A stretch of DNA of 64,000 nt from an uncultured Elusimicrobiales bacterium (GTDB lineage: Bacteria > Elusimicrobiota > Elusimicrobia > Elusimicrobiales > Elusimicrobiaceae): the NCBI GenBank assembly GCA_944327085.1, contig CALVGG010000002.1:186001-250000 (forward strand), written 5' to 3'. The number at the start of each line of letters is the position of its first letter. Position 1 is the stretch's first letter. A program made the translations under genes and the position numbers. The notes under the pieces are model-generated. The model was not told where the DNA came from. It did no database searches and worked only from the letters and a program-made list of their open reading frames with translations. Shown one piece after another: positions 54,962-63,384 of this stretch.

Positions 54962-56800
54962 ATGAATAATACCCGTCAGGACGTAAGAAACGTGGCCATT
55001 ATTGCCCACGTAGACCACGGCAAAACCACCATTGTGGATGCTTTGTTAAAATTTGCAGGCCAGTTTAACGTAAAAGAAGGCCAGGCGCAGGAAACGGTGC
55101 TGGATTCCAACCCGTTGGAGCGCGAACGCGGCATTACCATTTTGGCCAAATGCACTTCCATTGAATATAAAAACCATACCATTAATATTGTAGACACCCC
55201 CGGCCATGCCGATTTCGGCAGCGAGGTGGAACGCGTATTGCGCATGGTGGACGGCGCCATCCTGATGGTGGACGCGGTGGAAGGCCCCATGCCGCAAACC
55301 CGCTTTGTGCTTCGCAAAGCGTTGGCTTTGGGCCTGCGCCCGATTGTGGTCATTAACAAAATGGACCGCGACCATATCCGCCCCAGCGAAGTGGTGGACG
55401 AAGTTTTCAACCTGTTTATGGAGCTGGGCGCTACGGATGAACAATTGGATTTCCCTATTATTTACGCTTCCGGCCGCGCCGGCTGGGCCAGCTTAAAAAT
55501 GGAAGAACGCGGCAAGGATATTGCCCCGGTGCTGGATACGATTTTGGAACATGTGCCCGCCCCGGTGGCCATGCCGGATGCACCCCTGCAAATGCAGGTA
55601 ACCATGCTGGACTATAACAACTTTTTGGGCCACGTGGGTATTGGCCGCATTTTGGCGGGCAAAGTAACCCGCGGGCAAAATGTGGTGCTGATTCATCACG
55701 ACGGGTCCACCACTCCGGCCAAAGCTGTTAAGATTGAACGTTTTATGGGCCTTGGCAAGCAGGATTTGGAAAGCGCCAGCGCGGGGGACATTGTGTCCAT
55801 CGCCGGCCTGGAAGGCGTGGACGTGGGAGATACCATCTGCCAGCCGGACGCTTTAAAACCGCTTCCGCCCCTGGCTATTGACGAGCCCACCATGTCTATG
55901 GACTTCCTGGTGAACGACAGCCCCTTTGCCGGCAGAGAAGGCAAATTTGTTACCAGCCGCCACTTGAAAAACCGTTTGGAAAAAGAAGCCCAAACCAACG
56001 TGGGGTTGAAAGTGGAACAGCTGGAAGGGGAAGGCCGCTTTAAAGTATACGGCCGCGGGGAATTGCATTTAACCATTTTAATTGAAAATATGCGCCGCGA
56101 AGGCTTTGAGCTGGCGGTATCCTCCCCCGAAGTAATTTATAAAGAGGAAAACGGCCAAATCCTGGAACCTATGGAATACCTTATTTTGGATATCCGCAGT
56201 GAATTCCAAGGCGCCGTTTTTACCATGTTGGGCACCCGCGCCGCCAAGCTGGAAAATATGGTGGCCGAAGGCGAAGACCGCCTGCGCCTGGAATATTTAA
56301 TTCCGTCCCGCGCGCTGATTGGTTTTAAAAACGAATTTTTAACCAATACTCGCGGCACCGGTATTATGCACCACAGCTTTAAAGGTTTTTACCCCAAGGT
56401 AAACCTGCCGCCCCTGCGCCACAACGGCGTGCTGATTGCCAAGGAAGACGGCGAAACCACGCCTTATGCTTTGTTTGCGCTGGAAAATAACGGCGAGCTG
56501 TTCCTGGGCCCCAACGTAAAAGTGTACGCGGGGGAAATTGTGGGCCAAAACTCCCGCGATAATGACTTGGTGGTAAACCCCTGCAAGGCCAAACACTTAA
56601 GCAATATGCGCAGTAAAGCAAGTGATGAGTCCTACACCCTTACCCCGCCCCGCATTATGAGCTTGGAACAAGCCGTGGAATACATCGCGCCGGACGAATT
56701 GGTGGAAATTACCCCCACATCTTTGCGTTTGCGTAAGAAGATTCTTTCCCACTTGCTTCGCAAACGTACCGAACGCGCCAACGAGGAAGAAGAAGCTTAA
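54962..56800 (+). CDS. typA: Ribosome-associated GTPase TypA/BipA
   Basis: 612 residues, normal length. GTPase domain with G1 'AHVDHGKTT', 'RERGITI' (switch I), 'DTPGHADF' and 'NKMD'. Then come EF-G-like domains II, III and V and the TypA C-terminal domain ('GQILEPMEYLILDIRSEFQGAVFTMLGTRAAKLENM', 'RALIGFKNEFLTNTRGTGIMHHSFKGFYP'). It assists 50S ribosome assembly under stress or cold. Its long upstream region contains GGRCC array 5 and a TATACT box near 54914; no close ribosome site is seen. Confidence 0.95.
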   Translation: MNNTRQDVRNVAIIAHVDHGKTTIVDALLKFAGQFNVKEGQAQETVLDSNPLERERGITILAKCTSIEYKNHTINIVDTPGHADFGSEVERVLRMVDGAILMVDAVEGPMPQTRFVLRKALALGLRPIVVINKMDRDHIRPSEVVDEVFNLFMELGATDEQLDFPIIYASGRAGWASLKMEERGKDIAPVLDTILEHVPAPVAMPDAPLQMQVTMLDYNNFLGHVGIGRILAGKVTRGQNVVLIHHDGSTTPAKAVKIERFMGLGKQDLESASAGDIVSIAGLEGVDVGDTICQPDALKPLPPLAIDEPTMSMDFLVNDSPFAGREGKFVTSRHLKNRLEKEAQTNVGLKVEQLEGEGRFKVYGRGELHLTILIENMRREGFELAVSSPEVIYKEENGQILEPMEYLILDIRSEFQGAVFTMLGTRAAKLENMVAEGEDRLRLEYLIPSRALIGFKNEFLTNTRGTGIMHHSFKGFYPKVNLPPLRHNGVLIAKEDGETTPYALFALENNGELFLGPNVKVYAGEIVGQNSRDNDLVVNPCKAKHLSNMRSKASDESYTLTPPRIMSLEQAVEYIAPDELVEITPTSLRLRKKILSHLLRKRTERANEEEEA

Positions 56801-56820
56801 TTCTTCTCCCGCCATACTTT

Positions 56821-56856
56821 TAACCCGGGCCTGCTTATGCGGGCCCGGGTTTTATT
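56821..56856 (+). terminator. typA terminator
   Basis: AACCCGGGCC / GGCCCGGGTT stem with T-rich tail. Confidence 0.9.
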
Positions 56857-56954
56857 TTGTTTAAAAGCAGTCTCCTCCCGCTGTATGCGGTTGGGGGAAA
56901 AATCCATAAAAATCTTTTCTCTGTCATCTTTGGGGCCCGTTTAAAAGGACAACA

Positions 56955-56983
56955 AAAACCCCGCTTAAGCGGGGCTTTTATAA
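56955..56983 (-). terminator. Terminator of the deacetylase-like/glycosyltransferase operon
   Basis: AACCCCGC-TTAA-GCGGGG stem with A tract on the plus strand. Confidence 0.85.
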
Positions 56984-57016
56984 AAGCCTGTAATATGGGC
57001 CGTGCTTAAAATACGG

Positions 57017-57808
57017 TTATGCGCGGGTGATTTTTGCACGCAGGCGCCACAGCCCCATATGTTGGGCAGGCAGGGTTTTTAGCGGCATTTGCAGGGGGTG
57101 GGTTAAGCGGTTTACGCCTTTTTTTAGAGAGAATGTAACCCCAAAAGCCTGGGCTACTGCTTGCGCCGTTTGCGCGGTGGGGGCCCGGTAAGGAAAGCAA
57201 AACGCGTTTACGGATAGTTTATACAACTTTTCCAGGCGGTGTTGGCTTTCGGCGGCCTGTTGTGCGGCCTGGTCAGGCGGCAAAGTGTTTAAATCCAGGT
57301 AAGAAAGCCCGTGCGCGGCAAAACTGACGTATTTGCTCTTTTTCATTTCTGCCAGTTCGGCCTCGCTCAGCGTGTTTTGCCAGGGTTCTTTATCCGGGTT
57401 TTGCCAGGCGTTATATTGGCCGATATGCTGGGCGCATAAACACACGCAGGCTTTTATTTCCCGCGCTTGCAGCAGGGGAAAAACCTGCTTATAAAAGCTT
57501 TCCAACCCGTATTGAAATAATAAAATGATCGGGCGCGGGGGCAGTTGCACGCCCTGGTTTGCGGCCAGTATGTCTTCCGGCGTGATGGGGGTAAAACCCA
57601 GTTTTAAAACCCAGTCAATTTTTTGGGCCAGCTGCTTGGGGGTAATCCATTCGTTTTTAAAGGAGGAATGTTTTGGCGCAACCCCTACTTTGCCAAAACA
57701 CAGCACTGGCAAAAGCGGGGTTTTTTTCTTCCAAAACGGAAAATAGCACGCACACCAAATGCCTGCGCACACCAGCAATACGGCCAAAACAATAACGGCG
57801 TAAATCAT
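57017..57808 (-). CDS. Degenerate polysaccharide deacetylase (NodB-fold)-like membrane-anchored protein
   Basis: 263 residues with an N-terminal membrane anchor (about 3-23). The rest follows the NodB/PgaB order: 'PITPEDILAANQGVQLPPRPIILLFQYGLESFYKQVFPLLQAREIKACVCLCAQHIG', then 'KSKYVSFAAHGLSYLDLNTL' and 'NAFCFPYRAPTAQTAQAVAQAFGVTFSL'. The canonical FDDG metal-binding motif is replaced by FQYG, and SHTxxH by AAHGLSY, so catalysis is unlikely. It overlaps the glycosyltransferase upstream by four bases. Perhaps a binding or scaffold role in envelope glycan synthesis (inference). Confidence 0.65.
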   Translation of the reverse strand: MIYAVIVLAVLLVCAGIWCACYFPFWKKKTPLLPVLCFGKVGVAPKHSSFKNEWITPKQLAQKIDWVLKLGFTPITPEDILAANQGVQLPPRPIILLFQYGLESFYKQVFPLLQAREIKACVCLCAQHIGQYNAWQNPDKEPWQNTLSEAELAEMKKSKYVSFAAHGLSYLDLNTLPPDQAAQQAAESQHRLEKLYKLSVNAFCFPYRAPTAQTAQAVAQAFGVTFSLKKGVNRLTHPLQMPLKTLPAQHMGLWRLRAKITRA

Positions 57809-58572
57809 TTATTATTACCCCGCGTGTTTAACAGCCAAAGCTTCATGTATTTTACAAAGATGTAAAACGCGGAGAATGCCGCCCAAAGAAACCCGCGCAC
57901 GCCGTCCAAAAAGCCGAGTTTCAGCACGTAACGGCGCAAAAATTCAAACGGTACAATAAACAGCACCGCCATAAAGCTGCGTTTTTTGCCTTTTTCATAC
58001 ATGGTTTGAGCGGCCAGGGTGGTGTATTTGTTAAATTTTTCAAAATAGGTTTCTATGTCATTATAAGAATAATGCATAAAAACATTTTTTAAGCGGGCGG
58101 TGGGGCCCTGTACGCAAAGTTTTTCGTGCACCAGGCCGCCTTCATAGCGGGCTTTTTCGGTGCGTACCAGGCGCAGGATATGCTCTTTTTTAAGGCCGCC
58201 GTGCAGCATGCGCTGGCCTAAAAAACAGTTTACGCGGGTCAGTTCAAACCCGTCGTAAGCAGTGTTTTGTACGGCTTGGCGGATTTCCTGTGCCAGCTCG
58301 GGGGTAAGCACTTCATCGGCATCTAAAGAAAGCGCCCACGGCGTTTTTACCTGGCTGAGGGCAAAATTCTTTTGGGCGGTAAAACCTTCAAAGGGGTGCG
58401 TGTATACGCGGGCGCCAAATTGCTTGGCAATGGCGGCGGTATCGTCGGTAGAATCATCCACCAGTACAATTTCGTCCACCGTGTCTTTGGCGCTGGAGAG
58501 GCATTTTGCAATTTTGTCTGCCTCGTTGCGGGCAATGATAAAAAGGGTAATTTGCGTCGTCATATGTTTCAT
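57805..58572 (-). CDS. Family 2 glycosyltransferase (WaaE/KdtX-like)
   Basis: 255 residues: 'ITLFIIARNEADKIAKCLSSAKDTVDEIVLVDDSTDDTAAIAKQFGARVYTHPFEGFTAQKNFALSQVKTPWALSLDADEVLTPEL' is a full GT-A nucleotide-sugar domain with D-D and D-A-D motifs. 'HGGLKKEHILRLVRTEKARYEGGLVHEKL' matches the LPS core glucosyltransferase WaaE group, and a C-terminal hydrophobic region follows. It probably adds a sugar to lipooligosaccharide core. Start could be 58572 or the second ATG at 58563; neither has a ribosome site. Confidence 0.85.
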   Translation of the reverse strand: MKHMTTQITLFIIARNEADKIAKCLSSAKDTVDEIVLVDDSTDDTAAIAKQFGARVYTHPFEGFTAQKNFALSQVKTPWALSLDADEVLTPELAQEIRQAVQNTAYDGFELTRVNCFLGQRMLHGGLKKEHILRLVRTEKARYEGGLVHEKLCVQGPTARLKNVFMHYSYNDIETYFEKFNKYTTLAAQTMYEKGKKRSFMAVLFIVPFEFLRRYVLKLGFLDGVRGFLWAAFSAFYIFVKYMKLWLLNTRGNNK

Positions 58573-58617
58573 TTTATCATTTACCCCGCATAAAGGAAAT
58601 ACACCGGTTAAAAAGGA

Positions 58618-58652
58618 AACCCCTCTGGCAGGGTTTGGGACCAGAGGGGTTT
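58618..58652. other. Orphan terminator-like hairpin in the divergent region
   Basis: AAACCCCTCTGG / CCAGAGGGGTTT perfect stem with an 11-base loop. It lies between two divergent genes, where no upstream gene needs a terminator. Confidence 0.45.
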
Positions 58653-58719
58653 GGGGGATTAAATTGAAATTTAGCTTCTTGCTATATTATTAGAATATAA
58701 CTTTTAATTTGTTGTAAAC

Positions 58720-58773
58720 AGGGCCATTGGACCCAAAATAAAAAATATTTTGTACCTAGAAGCATTTGGGCCT
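58720..58773. promoter_or_regulatory. GGRCC box array 6 (long form), upstream of the TPR lipoprotein
   Basis: Boxes begin at 58721 (GGGCC), 58729 (GGACC), 58752 (GTACC, followed by TA) and 58768 (GGGCC), spacing 8, 23 and 16. A TATAAT box follows at 58781-58786. Confidence 0.58.
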
Positions 58774-58817
58774 TTTGTTGTATAATTTGTTAGGCCTTTT
58801 TAGAGGAGGTATTGTGT

Positions 58818-59420
58818 ATGAAAAAACATTTTTTGCTGTTATGTGCTTGCGCGCTGGCGGCGGCGTGCCAAACGTTGCCCACGTCTTCTGAATATTTGGT
58901 GCGGGGGGACGGATATTTTAAAGACGGTAAAATAGAACAGGCCTTAAAAGCTTATGATAAAGCCCTAAAATTAAACCCGGACAGGACAGATATTTACGCG
59001 TCGCGCGGCTCGGCCTATTTTTTTAAGGGGGATTATGCCGCCGCGGAAAACGATTTTTTAACCGTGGTTGAAAAAAACCCCTTTCAGGCGGACGCTTACA
59101 CGGCACTTGGTTCTGCTTTGGCTGCCCAGGGGGATTATGACAATGCTTTAAAAATGTTTAGCATTTCTTTAAGTTTAAACCCGGGCAAGCCGGAAACTTT
59201 CTTCTCCCGCGGGGGCGTATATTTTATGAAGGAAGATTATGATAAAGCCATTGCGGATTATTCTTCCGTTATTTTGCTGGCCCCGGCAGGGGAAGTGTAT
59301 AACGCCCGCGGCGCGGCTTATTTAAAAAAGGGGGATAAAGAAAAAGCCCAGGCTGATTTTAATACAGCCCAAGGGGGGCGTTTCCCGGAAAAACTGAACG
59401 AATATTCCATGATAGATTAG
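58818..59420 (+). CDS. TPR-repeat lipoprotein
   Basis: 200 residues from ATG 58818, eight bases after AGAGGAGG. Lipoprotein signal with Cys in 'ALAAACQTLP'. About four TPR units follow ('SEYLVRGDGYFKDGKIEQALKAYDKALKLNP', 'TDIYASRGSAYFFKGDYAAAENDFLTVVEKNP', 'ADAYTALGSALAAQGDYDNALKMFSISLSLNP', 'PETFFSRGGVYFMKEDYDKAIADYSSVILL'). It should be anchored in the outer or inner membrane and mediate protein contacts, as PilF/NlpI-type lipoproteins do; with several pilins in the window a pilotin-like role is possible but unproven. Confidence 0.82.
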   Translation: MKKHFLLLCACALAAACQTLPTSSEYLVRGDGYFKDGKIEQALKAYDKALKLNPDRTDIYASRGSAYFFKGDYAAAENDFLTVVEKNPFQADAYTALGSALAAQGDYDNALKMFSISLSLNPGKPETFFSRGGVYFMKEDYDKAIADYSSVILLAPAGEVYNARGAAYLKKGDKEKAQADFNTAQGGRFPEKLNEYSMID

Positions 59421-59446
59421 ACGCTTCCGACGGAAATGAAAATTTC

Positions 59447-59476
59447 TTGCGCAGGCAACGCTTGTTTTGGTATAAT
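59447..59476 (+). promoter_or_regulatory. tRNA promoter
   Basis: TTGCGC (59447-59452), 18-base spacer, TATAAT (59471-59476), 17 bases before the tRNA 5' end. Confidence 0.65.
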
Positions 59477-59493
59477 ATTTTTGTTGAATTTAA

Positions 59494-59567
59494 GTCACCG
59501 TAGCTCAGCTGGTTAGAGCGAGCGTTTCATAAGCGCTAGGTCGGTGGTTCGAGCCCACCCGGTGACA
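59494..59567 (+). tRNA. tRNA with CAU anticodon (elongator tRNA-Met or tRNA-Ile2)
   Basis: A full cloverleaf of 74 bases. Acceptor GTCACCG pairs with CGGTGAC, D arm GCTC/GAGC, anticodon arm AGCGT/GCGCT with loop TTCATAA (anticodon CAT), T arm GGTGG/CCACC with TTCGAGC loop, discriminator A. CCA is not encoded. The perfect first pair G1-C72 shows it is not the initiator tRNA. Met versus lysidine-modified Ile cannot be settled by eye. Confidence 0.93.
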
Positions 59568-59573
59568 TTTTTT

Positions 59574-59602
59574 ACCCCTCGCTTCAGGCGGGGGTTTTTT
59601 AT
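59574..59602 (+). terminator. tRNA gene terminator
   Basis: CCCCTCGC / GGCGGGGG stem followed by T6. Confidence 0.8.
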
Positions 59603-59686
59603 TGCCCGCCTGGGCTGCAACGGCGCAAAAACCAGTGCAAAAAAACAAAAAATGTATTATATTATATATAGTACGGAGAATTTTTT

Positions 59687-60364
59687 ATGAAAAAACTTAC
59701 TGTCCTTTTTTTATTGTTAGCCGCCGGCGCGCCCTTATGCGCCGAATCTACCTGTGAAACACGGGTGGACCGCAATTTGGATAAAACCACCATGCAAAAA
59801 GTGCATTATTGCTTAACGCCCGAGGCCGAGCCTGACCCGGGGCCCGAGCCGCAGGTGGTGTATTTTGCGGCCTATGATTCCCGTGCCCCGCGCCCGGTGA
59901 AACATAAAATCCCTATGGAAATCGTCCAGCCGGAAAATGCCATTTATCACGAAGAAGCCCTTTCTAAAAACCGAGAATACTGGGAAGCCAAAAATTACCC
60001 GCTGTTTACCAACGATATTCCATCTTCTGAAGATGAACGGGAAGTAAACTGTGCGGTGATGGAATTGTTCCCCGGTTCCGTCTTGGTGCCGCCGCCCACG
60101 GCAACGCGCATTATTATGTACCGCAACGGGAAGGACGGCTCTTACAACGGGCCGCTTACGGTGCTGTATGGCGGTAAAGAAGTGGCCTTGCGTGATAATG
60201 GGGACGGAACCTTCTCTATCCCCGGGGTGGAGGACGCAAACGGCCAGCCTTTAACCGGTTATTTTGCTTATGACCCTACCGGTGCCAAAAATAAAGAAAA
60301 CGAAGCATATCAAAAGCCGTCCGTGAGCTTAAGTACCACCAGAGGCAACCCATATTTTGACTAA
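59687..60364 (+). CDS. Exported protein of unknown function
   Basis: 225 residues, signal peptide (ending LCA). Mature part has a Pro/Glu spacer ('TPEAEPDPGPEPQ'), then 'NREYWEAKNYPLFTNDIPSSEDEREVNCAVMELFPGSVLVPPPTATRIIMYRNGK', probably a beta-rich domain. The end 'QKPSVSLSTTRGNPYFD' is polar. No family recognised. The downstream membrane-protein gene follows after 17 bases. Confidence 0.55.
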   Translation: MKKLTVLFLLLAAGAPLCAESTCETRVDRNLDKTTMQKVHYCLTPEAEPDPGPEPQVVYFAAYDSRAPRPVKHKIPMEIVQPENAIYHEEALSKNREYWEAKNYPLFTNDIPSSEDEREVNCAVMELFPGSVLVPPPTATRIIMYRNGKDGSYNGPLTVLYGGKEVALRDNGDGTFSIPGVEDANGQPLTGYFAYDPTGAKNKENEAYQKPSVSLSTTRGNPYFD

Positions 60365-60381
60365 AGGAGCAACGCCCCGTA

Positions 60382-60672
60382 TTGGCGAAACAAATGCTTA
60401 TGCAAAAAATTGTAACGTATTTAAAAAAACCGTTTGAAGCCAAAGGTTTGTTTATTGGCGTGGTGGATACCTGTTTAAAAGCTGTTACGGTATTTGTATG
60501 GGGATATTTAACGGTGGTGTTGTGCTCCCTGTTTTTTACGTCGTTAATGGTGGATTATAACCCGTTAACCAAATTGTGGTGGTTTTCTTACTGCTTTTTT
60601 ATCTTTTTCGGGGCCACGTTACTGGCATATATTTTGCTGTTTGTGCGCTCTTACGACGAAGAAGACGCATAA
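60382..60672 (+). CDS. Small two-helix membrane protein
   Basis: 96 residues from a TTG start 12 bases after AAAGGAG; ATGs at 60394 and 60400 are farther from the ribosome site but possible. Two membrane helices ('VVDTCLKAVTVFVWGYLTVVLCSLFFTSLM' and 'LWWFSYCFFIFFGATLLAYILLFV') and an acidic tail. Unknown function, probably co-transcribed with the preceding exported protein. Confidence 0.5.
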   Translation: MAKQMLMQKIVTYLKKPFEAKGLFIGVVDTCLKAVTVFVWGYLTVVLCSLFFTSLMVDYNPLTKLWWFSYCFFIFFGATLLAYILLFVRSYDEEDA

Positions 60673-60692
60673 CCGCAGTTTACCAGTTTTTC

Positions 60693-60727
60693 CCGGCGCA
60701 AGGTTTTGGCTTTGCGCCGGTTTTTTT
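60693..60727 (+). terminator. Terminator of the 59.7 kb unit
   Basis: CCGGCGCAAAG-type stem: CCGGCGCAA / TTTGCGCCGG, with T7. Confidence 0.9.
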
Positions 60728-60765
60728 ATATGTTGTAAGGAGATATGGGCATAACCCCGGCCGTT

Positions 60766-61665
60766 TTAGTCTGCCAGGCGGCTTAAAATGCGGCGGGCTT
60801 CGGTGCGGTCTTTTTTAAGTTGGGCCACCAGCGCGTTTAAACCGTTAAATTTGGTTTCATTGCGCAGTTTGTCATAAAAATAGACGGTAATTTGCTTGCC
60901 GTAAATATCCTGGTTAAAATCAAAAATATTTACTTCTACCAGCGGTATGGAGGATTGGATGGTGTTTACCGTGGGCCTAAAACCAATATTGCAAAAACCT
61001 TGGTACATTTTCCCTTCCACGGCTACTTTTACGGCAAAAACGCCTAAAGGCAGTATTTTATAAATGCCGGTGTCTAAATTGGCGGTGGGGAAACCCAGTG
61101 TGCGCCCCAGCTTGTTGCCTACAATCACGGTGCCGGTTACTTCATACGGGCGGCCCAAAAAGGCGTTGGCTTGGGCAATGTCTCCCGCGGCCAGCGTTTT
61201 GCGGATAAGAGAGGAGGATATTTTTTGCTCCCGGCTGGATAAAAAATCCAGCACTTCAAAAGGTATATCCCGTTTTAAACATTCCGTGCGCAAAAACTCG
61301 GCCGAGCCCTGGCGGTCTTTGCCAAAGGCAAAATCTTTGCCAATCAGCAAGCCTCCCATTTGATAGCGGTTGATCAGTTCGTTAAAAAATTCCTGAGGGG
61401 TTTGGTTGTGTATTTTTTCAAAATCCAGCGCCACGGTGTTGGCGGCGCTGGCCTGCTGCAAAAGGGCCTGCTTTTCCTGCGGGGTGGTTAGGACCGTCAT
61501 CTCCGGGTGCTTAGCCAGCAGGGTTTTGGGCGGGAGGGGAAAATACAATACCATAGGCTGCTGCAAATGCTGCACGGCCAGTACATTCAAACGGTTAAAT
61601 AAAAAACGGTGCCCGGCGTGTACGCCGTCAAACGTGCCGATGGTAATAAAATGTTTGGTTTTCAT
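60766..61665 (-). CDS. ribF: Bifunctional riboflavin kinase / FAD synthetase
   Basis: RibF makes FMN and then FAD. 299 residues. N-terminal nucleotidyltransferase domain 'ITIGTFDGVHAGHRFLFNRL' (G-x-F-D-G-V-H-x-G-H), with 'GKDFAFGKDRQGSAEFL' and 'SSSLIRKTLAAGDIAQANAFLGRPY'. The C-terminal kinase domain has 'GRTLGFPTANLD' and 'VEVNIFDFNQDIYGKQITVYFYDKLRNETKF'. Last gene of the rbfA-nrnA-truB-ribF operon; overlaps truB by four bases. The truB-ribF pair is common. Confidence 0.95.
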   Translation of the reverse strand: MKTKHFITIGTFDGVHAGHRFLFNRLNVLAVQHLQQPMVLYFPLPPKTLLAKHPEMTVLTTPQEKQALLQQASAANTVALDFEKIHNQTPQEFFNELINRYQMGGLLIGKDFAFGKDRQGSAEFLRTECLKRDIPFEVLDFLSSREQKISSSLIRKTLAAGDIAQANAFLGRPYEVTGTVIVGNKLGRTLGFPTANLDTGIYKILPLGVFAVKVAVEGKMYQGFCNIGFRPTVNTIQSSIPLVEVNIFDFNQDIYGKQITVYFYDKLRNETKFNGLNALVAQLKKDRTEARRILSRLAD

Positions 61666-62408
61666 AAAGAAGGCTCCGCCTGGGGGTGGGCTTTGGGAAC
61701 GGCTATAAAGCGGGAATAAATGGCGCCGGGGGTACTGTCTTTAATCAGGGCGCCGTCAAAAGCGTCTTTTACGTCCAAATCCCCAATACGGGTGCGGCGC
61801 AGTGCGCAAATATGCCCGACGGTACCCAGTTTTTGCGCCAGCAGCCAGCCCATGGCGCGTACATAGGTTCCGCAGGAACAGGTAAGCGTAAAGGCAATTT
61901 GATTTCCGGGCAGGATGCGCACATCGCTCCAGCTTAAAATATTTACGGTATTATAGCGCCGTTCCAGTTCGTGCCCGTTGCGCATTAAGTCGTACATTCG
62001 TTCCCCGCCTATTTTTTTGGCGCTAAAAAACGGAATGGGCTGTTTTACTTCACCGGTAAGGCTTTGTGTGGCGTTAAGTACGTCCTGCAAAGTAAAGGGG
62101 GGAACGGGCTGTGTTTGGGTTTCTTCGCCATAGGCGTCCCAGGTGTCAGTTTCCACGCCCAGTTGCAGGGTGGCTTCGTAAGTTTTGGTTTGTTTTAAAA
62201 AATAGTCTTGCTGTTTGGTGGCTTCCCGCCCGACCAAAAGCAACAACAGGCCGGAGGCCATAGGGTCCAGCGTGCCGCTGTGGCCGATGGTTTTTACGTG
62301 CAAGGCTTTGCGCGTCAAAATAATAATATCGTGGGACGCGTAATCTTTTGGCTTATCCACCAAAAACAGCCCGCTGATGAGCGGCTTACCGAATTTCTTT
62401 GACGACAT
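61662..62408 (-). CDS. truB: tRNA pseudouridine-55 synthase
   Basis: TruB isomerises U55 in the tRNA T loop. 248 residues: 'GLFLVDKPKDYASHDIIILTRKAL', catalytic Asp in 'TIGHSGTLDPMASGLLLLLVGREATK', 'KTYEATLQLGVETDTWDAYGEE', 'QPIPFFSAKKIGGERMYDLMRNG' and 'CSCGTYVRAMGWLLAQKLG'. The C-terminal PUA domain is reduced or missing. Overlaps the preceding DHH gene by 23 bases. Confidence 0.95.
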   Translation of the reverse strand: MSSKKFGKPLISGLFLVDKPKDYASHDIIILTRKALHVKTIGHSGTLDPMASGLLLLLVGREATKQQDYFLKQTKTYEATLQLGVETDTWDAYGEETQTQPVPPFTLQDVLNATQSLTGEVKQPIPFFSAKKIGGERMYDLMRNGHELERRYNTVNILSWSDVRILPGNQIAFTLTCSCGTYVRAMGWLLAQKLGTVGHICALRRTRIGDLDVKDAFDGALIKDSTPGAIYSRFIAVPKAHPQAEPSL

Positions 62409-63384
62409 TTTTCACAACTTCGGCCAGTTCGCTTGTAACGTCTTCCAGCGGTTTGCCTGTTACTTTAAAGCCGGATGCCCGCGCATGCCCGCCGCCGCCG
62501 AATTTTTGGGCAATTTGGCTTACGTCCACCGCGTTGCGTGCGCGCAGGTTGACGGATACTTTATCGGCTTCTTCTTTAATCAGGGCGGAAACTTCCACCC
62601 CCGGTATCATGGTGGGTTGGCTTACAATACCCTGCGTTTGCGCCGGGGTGGCGCCCAGGGCTTCAAAATCGCGCCGGGTGAGCACTATTTGGCTGTATTT
62701 ATTGTCAAAACGCAGTTCCATTTTTTCCAGTGCGCGGCCCAGCAGTTTTAATTCAATATAAGGCTTGGTAAAATAAATCACCTGGTTAATTTGGGCAATA
62801 TCGGCCCCCAAGGCTACCAGGGCAGAGGCTACACGCAGCGCTTCGGCCGTAGTGTTGCTGTGCAAAAAGCGGCCGGTGTCCGTCTCCAGGCCGGTGTACA
62901 GGCAGGTGGCTTCGTCCGGCGAGGGGAGAAGGCCCTCTTCGTTTGCTTCAAAAAGCTGGAATATAATTTCCGCCGTAGAGCTGGCGGATGAATCTATATA
63001 ATTGATGTGTCCGTATTCGTCGCTAATTAAGTGGTGGTCTATATTAATAATGGTTTTTGCGTTTTTTAATACGCTTTCCAAATCGCCCCCGCGGGTGCGG
63101 TCGGAACATTCCAGGAGGATAACGGTGTCAAAAGCGGGGTTTTGCGGCAATTGATTGACGTGAATATTGTTTAAACCGGGCAAAAATTGCAAGTCCGCCC
63201 CTATAGCCGGTGTGGCGTAAGCATAAGGATTTTTGCCCAGCCGGCTTAGCAGAGAAACCATGGTAAGCGTGCAGCCGAGGGAGTCCCCGTCCGGGTTTTG
63301 GTGCCCGGCAATAAAAAAGTTTTTGCCGTCTTTTATGGCCTGCCAAATGGAGGCAAAGGTGGTTTCTCTAATTTGCTGATTCAT
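62386..63384 (-). CDS. nrnA: DHH-family phosphoesterase (NrnA-like oligoribonuclease / pAp phosphatase)
   Basis: 332 residues: 'FIAGHQNPDGDSLGCTLTMVSLLSRLGK' (D-x-D metal motif), 'VILLECSDRTRGGD', 'IINIDHHLISDEYGHINYID' (the D-H-H motif), and a C-terminal DHHA1 domain ending 'FGGGGHARASGFKVTG'. NrnA degrades nanoRNAs and may dephosphorylate pAp. It sits between rbfA and truB, its usual place in many bacteria. Overlaps rbfA by 17 bases. Confidence 0.93.
   Translation of the reverse strand: MNQQIRETTFASIWQAIKDGKNFFIAGHQNPDGDSLGCTLTMVSLLSRLGKNPYAYATPAIGADLQFLPGLNNIHVNQLPQNPAFDTVILLECSDRTRGGDLESVLKNAKTIINIDHHLISDEYGHINYIDSSASSTAEIIFQLFEANEEGLLPSPDEATCLYTGLETDTGRFLHSNTTAEALRVASALVALGADIAQINQVIYFTKPYIELKLLGRALEKMELRFDNKYSQIVLTRRDFEALGATPAQTQGIVSQPTMIPGVEVSALIKEEADKVSVNLRARNAVDVSQIAQKFGGGGHARASGFKVTGKPLEDVTSELAEVVKNVVKEIR

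Noticed and set aside
21535-58773. GGRCC arrays considered as simple terminators or transposon ends
   Set aside because: Only array 3 folds into a convincing hairpin. Filler sequences are unrelated, no target duplications are seen, and box spacing, not sequence, is conserved.
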